Shown: positions 57,251 through 64,000 of the stretch, piece by piece
Layout: every line of letters starts with the position of its first letter
Numbering within the stretch: position 1 is the first letter of the stretch
Source: Theristus sp. LFF4_11
Lineage: Eukaryota; Nematoda; Chromadorea; Monhysterida; Xyalidae
Length of the DNA stretch: 64,000 nt
Direction: 5' to 3'
Assembly (NCBI GenBank): GCA_030248135.1
Contig: JASANC010005767.1
Location: 1-64,000 of the forward strand
Made by a program: the position numbers and the translations under genes
The notes under the pieces: generated by a model
What the model was told of the DNA's origin: nothing
What the model saw: only the letters and a program-made list of their open reading frames with translations
The model's database searches: none

Positions 57251-57924
57251 AAAACGTTTTAACTTACAAAAGTCCAGACATTTAGAACGTTCAAAAAAAG
57301 CAGCATGGAAGCTAGCATCTTCTGGGTGATCGTGTGAACATGCGACATGCCCGTGTGAGAAAATAAATAATTACTGGATGAGACGAACTTCGCGAAGCGA
57401 AGAAAAAGTTTGAATGTTGCACTGCAAAATCCAATTTTTATGAACAATTTTAATGATTTCTGCATTTTGACTGAAAATTCTAGGATGCAATTTGCATCTT
57501 TTTTTCGAAAAATCGGATGCAAATGGCCCAAAAAATGCACCAATTTGGATACAATAAAAACCTAGAGTATGATGGGGTGGGGTGGTGTTTTTTTCGAACC
57601 CTAGAGTTTTGTGTGGATTTCATGATTTTTTGAGAATAGATTTCGTTTTTGGCTTGGCAGAATTTTTTTTGACAATTTCTACTTTCAGTTAAAAGATGGA
57701 CGAGCAAAGTTCAGGTACCGATGGAAGCTTCTGCAATTGGTTTCATGAGCTCGTTAATGGACTAAACAACAGTAAATTACCTTGTTTTTACGCTTCAAAT
57801 GTGAAGAAACTACTTGTCAGCTCTTGGCTGTTGCCGATTTGTCGTCTCGAAGAAGCGCGGCGTTTTCCATCAACAACAACGTGAACCAGCGAAAAATGAG
57901 AAAAAATCGAGGTTTTTTTGACTT
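57251..57924. other. No gene recognised
   Basis: AT-rich sequence between the palindromic block and the Helitron. Short open frames only. Confidence 0.5.
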
Positions 57925-59527
57925 ATCTACTATACTAAAAAAATACTTTGTCTGTCCGTCTGTCTGTCTGTCCGTCCAACTTTTTGCTATTTAAGGTAGC
58001 GAAATCAAAATGTTGCTATCACTTTTTAACAATTTTTCTGTGCAGCTCACTTTCTTTCTTTTGGTGTTCAACAACGAGTCATCATGATTCATTCAGTTCT
58101 TTCCTCAACGTTCCGTCGCAATGGTCAGTCAACCAGAAAAAATCTAACCGGAACGAGTTGCCTTTAACCGAGTTTAACTCAACTAACCGAGAACAAACGG
58201 GAGCAACAAATTCAATTAGTTTAGCAAAAATTCTCAGCGATTGCAAAATCAGCGAAACAGAGTTATAAAAGAATCATTTTTGACATAGAATTGACACCGA
58301 ACCGAAAAGCTTGAAAACAAACATTTGAAACGTTTGAAAAGCACTTTTCAAAAATCGAGCGGATTCTCTCTCGAGCTAACAAAAGCGGAACGCTTGCCCC
58401 AAACAATAAACGGTAGAGGCGGTATCCAAACACAAGAAGAGGCATGGTAACGGTTTGGAAAAGGGGTAATTGAGGTCGCCAAAACAAAATCTACAAAGTT
58501 CCGCTATACGGGAGTCAACCCTACATGTTGTTTAGTGGTAATGTAAAAAGATGAGATTATAATGTGCGGGAACGAATTGCTCCAAAGAAGCCATTATCTC
58601 ACAGAATTGACGGCACATCCGATTATGATCGATAGCAAGAATTGAAAAAACGGGTCTCCCAATAAAACAAATTTGCGACTTTGAAAAATCAACAGAAACG
58701 AAACGGCTTTTGAATTTTTTTCACACAGAAGTGGTTTTCCTGTGAATAACAATTGAATCTATTTTTTCGAACCAAATACACGGGTAACATTGATGCGGAA
58801 CATTCGATCAAAGCAAAATGAAACAGGTCATGAACATCGATTGTGAGAGCACTAAACAAACAGCAGTTTTTACAAGATAAAACTCAAATTCTGTGACTTT
58901 CAAAAAGCAAAATTGTAGTGAACACAAATTTGCAATTTTGAAACAGCAGAAACTGAAATCATGTTGTTTAAAAAACATTTGTGCAAAAGCGGGCTTACTA
59001 TGGGATTGTGCAAATAAACGGGTATCGATTCCGGCTATGAGTTCTGTAAAATAAAAAATAAACGGGCCTCTTTGGGTTAAACTAAGCGACCTTGAAAAAT
59101 GAAATTGTCAAACAAACAAAAAAGTCACGTTTGAACAATTTCAGTCAACCTGAAAAAATCTAACGGGAACGACTTGCGTTTAACAGAGTAACTAACCGAG
59201 AACAAACGGGTTCAGAAAAAAATTCTCAACAATTGCAAAATCAGCGAAACAGTGTCATAAAAAATCATTTTTGACATAGAATTGACACCGAATCGAAAAG
59301 CTTGAAAACAAACATTTGAAGCGTTTGAAAAGTACTTTTAAAAATCGAGCGGGTTCTCTAGATAAAAATAAAAGTGCAACGCTTGCCCCAAACAATAAAC
59401 GGTATCAACGAATTTAAACGCATAAAAGCTTTGGTTAAAAAATCAACACATTTCCGCGGGTGCACCTTGCTGTTAACAAAATCGCAAACATTTCTTACCC
59501 GGGCCGTAGGCACGGGTCAATTGCTAG
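57925..59527 (+). mobile_element. Non-autonomous Helitron (1.6 kb)
   Basis: The 5' end TCTACTATACTAAAAAAATA follows an A, and a CTGTCCGTCTGTCTGTCTGT tract comes soon after. The 3' end has a hairpin ACCCGGGCC-GTA-GGCACGGGT, six bases, then CTAG followed by T. TC...CTAG ends, a 3' hairpin and insertion between A and T are the Helitron hallmarks. No Rep/helicase frame is seen. Inside, a block at about 58125-58400 is repeated directly at 59140-59405 (shared word GACATAGAATTGACACCGAA). Confidence 0.85.
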
Positions 59528-59569
59528 TAAGCCCTAAAAGTGCTGCAAATAGGGAGAATTAGGGTATGG

Positions 59570-60262
59570 TTGCTAAATGAAAATGAAGCGCTTTGTTGAG
59601 TTGTACAACCCCCTACCCTTAGTTGGAATATGATTCCATGGCCCGGCACTTCCATACAACCCCCCACTTTTTCGTGCAATCGGCGTTAAATTTGAAAAAA
59701 AATCCAAATTACAAAAACAAAAAAAAAACAAAAAAATTTTTTTCAAACCCCTAACTCCAGGTGCACCCCCCTCACAAAATTTTTTTGCCAGTGCAGTGCA
59801 GTGCACCTTCCTCAGGCAAAATTTGCTGCCCGTGCATCCCCCTCACCGAGAAGGTACCTGACACCCCCCTCTAAAATTTGGCAAACACCCCCCCCCCTCA
59901 CCCGAGGTCCCGCTTTCGCTACTGGTGACGACACGGACACCCCTACCCCCTCGAAAATTTGCTTTTGCCTTCGGTACTGTAAGGGGGCTGTGGGGGGGGG
60001 GGCAGTAGCGAAAGGGGTGCCCGGGCAGCAAATTTTTCTGAGGGGGGGGGGGGTGGGGGGAGTCTAGTACCCGTGTCGAGGTAAAGGGGGGAGGGGATAC
60101 ACGGGTATCTGCCCGTGCCCGGGCAGGATTTTCGGCATCACGGCACCCCCCCCCACCCCGCCCTGCACTTTCGCTACTGCCCCCCTCCCACAAAATTTTC
60201 CAGCTATCTACTATCTGGAAATTTTGCTCCAGCTATCTATATCGCCCCCCCCCAACCAATTA
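59570..60262. repeat. C/G homopolymer-rich region with short imperfect repeats
   Basis: C tracts on the plus strand to about 59960, then G tracts to 60110, then C tracts again. Words such as GCCCGGGCAG, CAAAATTT and CTTTCGCTAC recur in both orientations, so the block is partly self-complementary. The long Pro/Gly-rich open frames are compositional. G-quadruplex potential is high on both strands. Confidence 0.75.
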
Positions 60263-60532
60263 CTTCTGAAACACCCTGTATTTACCAATGGAGTAATTGA
60301 TCGAATTTATAGCCGGTGGTGAGCTGTTTTTTAATTAAGCTGAGGATAATTAGTGGCGTTTTCAGAGTCAAAACGCAAGAAGATGCATGATATTGGTTTC
60401 CATTCTAACCAATTAGCTGATTCCCCATAATTTAGAGCACATTGTACCTACATAAGCAGCAGTAAAACACAACACGGTCATTCAGTTGTTTTTCGTCGTC
60501 GTGCGGCTTCATTCACTTTGTGGTCTACAAGC

Positions 60533-60729
60533 ATGTACCCCAGTCTCTGCAATCATCATCATCATCAAGCATCTTCGCAATCAATTTTGTACTGCCACGT
60601 TGCTGGTTGCTGCCCAGGCCATGCATCATCACAAGTACCCGTTCACCAAACCGCCAATCATCAGACTACGCGGTTCAACGTCAGCTCAATGCAGCTGCTT
60701 CGTCCACGTGCACCCGGAATCACCCGGGG
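60533..60729 (+). CDS. Candidate first coding exon of an unknown gene
   Basis: The ATG at 60533 opens a 65-codon frame with a His/Gln-rich start (MYPSLCNHHHHQ) and the motif VAGCCPGHAS, ending at a GG|GTGAAG donor. Codon third positions are GC-richer than the flanks, unlike the repeats around it. No downstream exon can be joined with confidence, and no protein family is recognised. It may be spurious. Confidence 0.3.
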
Positions 60730-60901
60730 GTGAAGATAGCTGGCACTTCATCTGTTACGTTCAAAATTGTGAGACATAAGCTAACCAATTTGAACGGAAC
60801 AAAAGTGCCAATTACCGTTCACACCGGGCTTATTTGCAAGAGATTTTCTTTTTGCATGGTTGTTGTTGTTGTCATTGCCGCTGACGCCTGGTGGCATTTC
60901 C

Positions 60902-61395
60902 GGGCACCGTCTAGTTTCTGGGATGGTCATAAGTCCTGCCTGCCGACAAAAACTGTCCTAACTCCACCGTTGATATTGCAACAAAAACCACAACAAACAC
61001 AACACAAACAAAAGAAGTTCGATTCGAGCAAGTTGTAAAGCTACATATTGTACTTTTCACCGCACACGAAACTAAAAACAACTAAAAAACACTAATACCA
61101 AAATGCATACAAGATCATGAAAACCTGACTATGGGCACCGTCTAGTTTCTGGACTGGTCATAAGTCCTGCATGCCGACAAAAACTGTCTCAACTCCACTG
61201 TTGATATTGCAACAAAAACAACAACAAACACAGACAAAAGAAGTTCGATTCGAGCAAGATGCAGCTTTTGACCACGAAAGCCAAACACAACTTTAAAGAC
61301 CATGAAAAGTAACTGTCGGCCACGCATGCCTCTAAAAGAAGCTTTCGCTTCACGAAAGCTAAAGCTACATACCGTACTTTTCACCGCATACGAAG
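60902..61395. repeat. ~231-bp tandem duplication
   Basis: A unit starting GGGCACCGTCTAGTTTCTGG at 60902 recurs at 61133 with about 90 percent identity over 130 bp (GATATTGCAACAAAAAC, GAAGTTCGATTCGAGCAAG). After an extra stretch containing CGAAAGCT-type words in the second copy, the tail (ACTTTTCACCGCA at 61049 and 61375) matches again. Confidence 0.75.
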
Positions 61396-61910
61396 CTAAA
61401 AACAACTTGAAGTTAGAAACAACTTTCGTCCACGAAAGTTAGGAGCAACTTTCGACCACGAAGGGCGCTCTCAATTTAAAATTTCAATAGTAAAACAAAC
61501 TGCACAAAACCACCACTGGCTATTACACACTTGTGCAGTTTCTGCCTTTCAATATTTGCTGCATGCGCATAAACAGCCAAGGATAAAAACATACCAAGAT
61601 AGGTATATTGTACATTAAGATATGCTCCAGCATGTGAGCAAAAAAAGGTATTTTATGTATTTTATGTATTTAATCCAGCATATTGGGTGTCGTGTCGAGC
61701 TAATATGACATTCAGCACAACAAAGTGGACCCGGTGCTCGAATTAAAGTAAACGCTCGCTCGCCTTTTGCTCGATATGGTCAGTACAGTTCTGTTACATT
61801 GTATTTTTATTAATCTAAACTTTCAATAAGTTGAAAAATTCGACAAATTGTAAGTTCGACGAGTTGTTGTTGTTTGTTGCCGTGGTGCTGCGGGTCCGTG
61901 TTCCATCGGT
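61396..61910. other. No gene recognised
   Basis: AT-rich, with TTTATGTATTTTATG-type short repeats near 61650. No exon seen. Confidence 0.45.
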
Positions 61911-61919
61911 AGACGCAGG

Positions 61920-62062
61920 GCCTTCGCGACTTGGACTGGCCGGTCCCACAGGTCCCGCGCGACGACGTCGAGCGCTCGAATCGGTCACGAGAAGATGTGG
62001 CGAACGTCCTCGTGGGCATCGACTGCAGTGGGTTCTTCGAAAATGCTTTTCAACTCGCTTCT
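61920..62062 (+). CDS. Candidate internal exon of an unknown gene
   Basis: After a GACGCAG acceptor-like site a GC-rich frame reads GLRDLDWPVPQVPRDDVE and later VLVGIDCSGFF, up to a CTTCTAG near 62062. High GC at third positions suggests coding, but another frame and the reverse strand are also open. It might belong with the candidate exon at 60533; no link can be shown. Confidence 0.25.
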
Positions 62063-62241
62063 AGGCTCTTAATCTAGCAAAATGTCGGCCGCTTATGTTT
62101 TTGTTTTCATGCAGCAGCACATCGGAAGCAAAGTCACAGCGCACTGCCAGGGATGCATCAATGCCATCAACGCACAGCCATCAACAGCCACACGTGCAAT
62201 CTTGTACGTTTCTATGGTTCTAGTTTTACCATAACTGAAAC

Positions 62242-62411
62242 TACAGTCAAACTCTTAAATTATAGGGAATCAGCTGATTGGTTGGCATTTCAGTATGCAG
62301 GCTTTCTGTGCAAGCCAAACTCCACTCCCACAGCAATGGCCTGCACCGAAAGTATACATACCGTAATCCCAACCAATCAGCTGATTCTCTATAATTCAGA
62401 GTTCTACTGTA
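62242..62411. mobile_element. Tc1/mariner-type MITE, family 2, copy 2
   Basis: Flanked by TA, starts CAGTCAAACTCTTAAATTAT and ends in an inverted arm CAGAGTTCTACTG. It contains AATCAGCTGATTGGTT near both ends. Same length class as 16471-16640. Confidence 0.87.
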
Positions 62412-62491
62412 CACAATTGAGCAATGCACCAGGTGCACCGCAAGGTGTAACCGCGGTTTCTGTCTCAAATCAACACTGTCTGCAGTGTACA

Positions 62492-63575
62492 ATCATGCGG
62501 ATGCGCGAGCGAGCGCCAGCGAGCGGACAGCGCATCACGCATAATATGAGCCGTTTTCCCCTCGCGCGCGTTTTTCAAATTTGCTCGCTTCCTCCAGCGA
62601 GCATAGTATAAGCCACAAACTTGGTTCTGTGCACACGAAACGAACACCCAAAGTTGTGCTTGGAGCCGCGAAAAAAATTTTATCGGACAACTTTTCATAC
62701 GCTGTAGACACGAAAAACCTATTCTGAAAACAGTGTTACTTATTTCTCTTTGTATTTTTTTTTTTTCAGTAGTGTAATCATATGTGTTCGCCCTTTCAAT
62801 TTTTACCTGCGACACTTTCACAGTTGCACAAAAATGGTTCCTGGGGTAATTTCATCCGGAGATTTTGAAAATTGGGTTAATTTTTTGCCCCGACCCTTAT
62901 TTGGGGCAAAATTTGGGCATTTTTTTAAATTTTGAAGGATTTTACGGTGTTACAAGTGTTCGCCCTTTCAATTTTTGTCTGAAGTTGTTCCATGACCGAA
63001 CAAAAAAATTTCCTGGGGTAATTCCATCCGGAGATTTTGAAAATTAAGTTAATTTTTGCCTCCGACCCTTATTTGGGGCAAAATTTGGGCATTTTTAAGT
63101 TTTGAAGGATTTTACGCCGTTACAAGTGTTCGCCCTGTCAATTTTTGTCTGAAGTTGTTCCATAACCTAACAAAAAATTTTCCTAAGGTAATTCCATCCG
63201 AAGATTTTAGAAATTGGGTTAATTTTTTGCCCCGACCTTGTTTTTGAGTAAAAATTGGGCATTTTTTAAAACTCGCACGGTTTTCACCGGGTTTTAAGTG
63301 TTCGCCCTTTCAATTTTTGTCTGAAGTTGTTCCATAACCGAACAAAAAAGTTTCCTGGGGTGATTTCATGTGTAGATTTTGAAAATTTGGTTATTTTTTG
63401 CTCCAACCTTTATTTGGGTAAAAAATTGGGCATTTTTAAAGGTTCGTAGGTTTTGACCTGGTTACATGTGTTCGCGCTTTCAATTTTTACCTGCGGCATT
63501 TTCACAGTCGAACAAAAATGTTTCCTGGGGTAATTCCATCCGGAGAATTTGGAAATTAATTTAATTTTTTGCCCC
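62492..63575. repeat. Repeat module copy 2: GC-rich head plus ~172-bp tandem repeats
   Basis: The head 62492-62750 is nearly identical to 32333-32595 (ATCATGCGGATGCGCGAGCG). Units starting GTTCGCCCTTTCAATTTTT follow near 62785, 62957, 63128, 63299 and 63470. It has more 172-bp units than copy 1. Confidence 0.85.
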
Positions 63576-64000
63576 GTGTGAGCATCTCTAGATACTGAAT
63601 CGTGACGATTTCGGGCGAATCGGCCGTGGAAATTGGCGAAATCGGTCCGGAAACGAAAAACAAGAAAAGGGTGTTTTCCAGGGTAATTCAATGCGCTGAT
63701 CACGGATTTTGGGTTAGTTTTCTTACGTGAGCAACTCTAGATGCTGAATCGTGACGATTTCGGGCGAATCGGCCGTGGAAATTGGCGAAATCGGTCCAGA
63801 AACGAAAAACAAGAAAAGGGTTTTTTCGAGGGTAATTCAATGCGCTGATCACGGATTTTGGGTTAGTTTTTTACGTGAGAAACTCTAGATGCTGAATCGT
63901 GACGATTTCGGGCGAATCGGCCGTGGAAATTGGCGAAATCGGTCCAGAAACGAAAAACAAGAAACGGGTGTTTTCCAGGGTAATTCAATGCGCTGATCAC
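63576..64000. repeat. 149-bp satellite S1, second array (runs off the window)
   Basis: Starts abruptly within a unit (GTGAGCATCTCTAGATACTG) and continues with the same 149-bp unit as at 33185-34975 to the end of the window, about three units visible. Its full length is unknown. Confidence 0.95.

Noticed and set aside
59573..60193. Pro/Gly-rich frames of 77-116 residues
   Set aside because: Created by C and G homopolymer tracts on both strands.
62465..62821. 118-residue frame, partly identical to one at 32357-32539
   Set aside because: It is the shared GC-rich head of the repeat module; the identity reflects DNA duplication, and the frame shows no domain.

Overview
The window looks like nuclear DNA of an invertebrate metazoan. 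Genes are split into many short exons by GT-AG introns of about 50 bp to several kb. The gene content is animal (SLC4-type bicarbonate transporters), and roughly half of the window is mobile or tandem-repeat DNA (MITEs, foldback-like elements, one Helitron, 149-bp satellites). I cannot name the phylum from sequence alone.

Layout. 1-2.9 kb: a CATC-type simple repeat and a 1.34-kb terminal-inverted-repeat element. 3.5-14.3 kb, plus strand: SLC4 gene A (sodium/bicarbonate cotransporter-like), with frame breaks in its first exons. 16.7-23.0 kb, minus: SLC4 gene B. 24.9-27.8 kb, minus: gene C1, 534 residues. 28.9-37.8 kb, minus: its paralogue C2, 535 residues. 41.4-51.9 kb, minus: SLC4 gene D, 1150 residues. 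53-64 kb is mostly repeats: a large palindromic block, a 1.6-kb Helitron, G/C homopolymer tracts, two doubtful exons, a Tc1-like MITE, and a second copy of a repeat module whose 149-bp satellite runs off the end.

Genes A, B and D are one transporter family with matching exon phases and mostly identical exon lengths, so they are old tandem paralogues. Each predicts a large cytosolic N-terminal domain, a multi-pass membrane domain and a cytosolic tail, for electrolyte and pH transport across the plasma membrane. B, C1, C2 and D all lie on the minus strand; A converges on B.

The most interesting genes are C1 and C2. I do not recognise the family. Each has an N-myristoylation-like start (MGNT) and four internal repeats in which a conserved Trp is followed, 27 residues later (21 in the first repeat), by a GW/NY motif. 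The paralogues keep identical spacing. C2 differs in one intron that has grown from 85 bp to 5.1 kb and holds satellite DNA bounded by homopolymer-rich sequence, which may be a real insertion or an assembly fault.

All splice sites were placed by eye from GT/AG signals, reading frame and alignment between the paralogues in the window. C1, C2 and D join without a frame break; the 5' end of A and the third extracellular loop of B remain uncertain.
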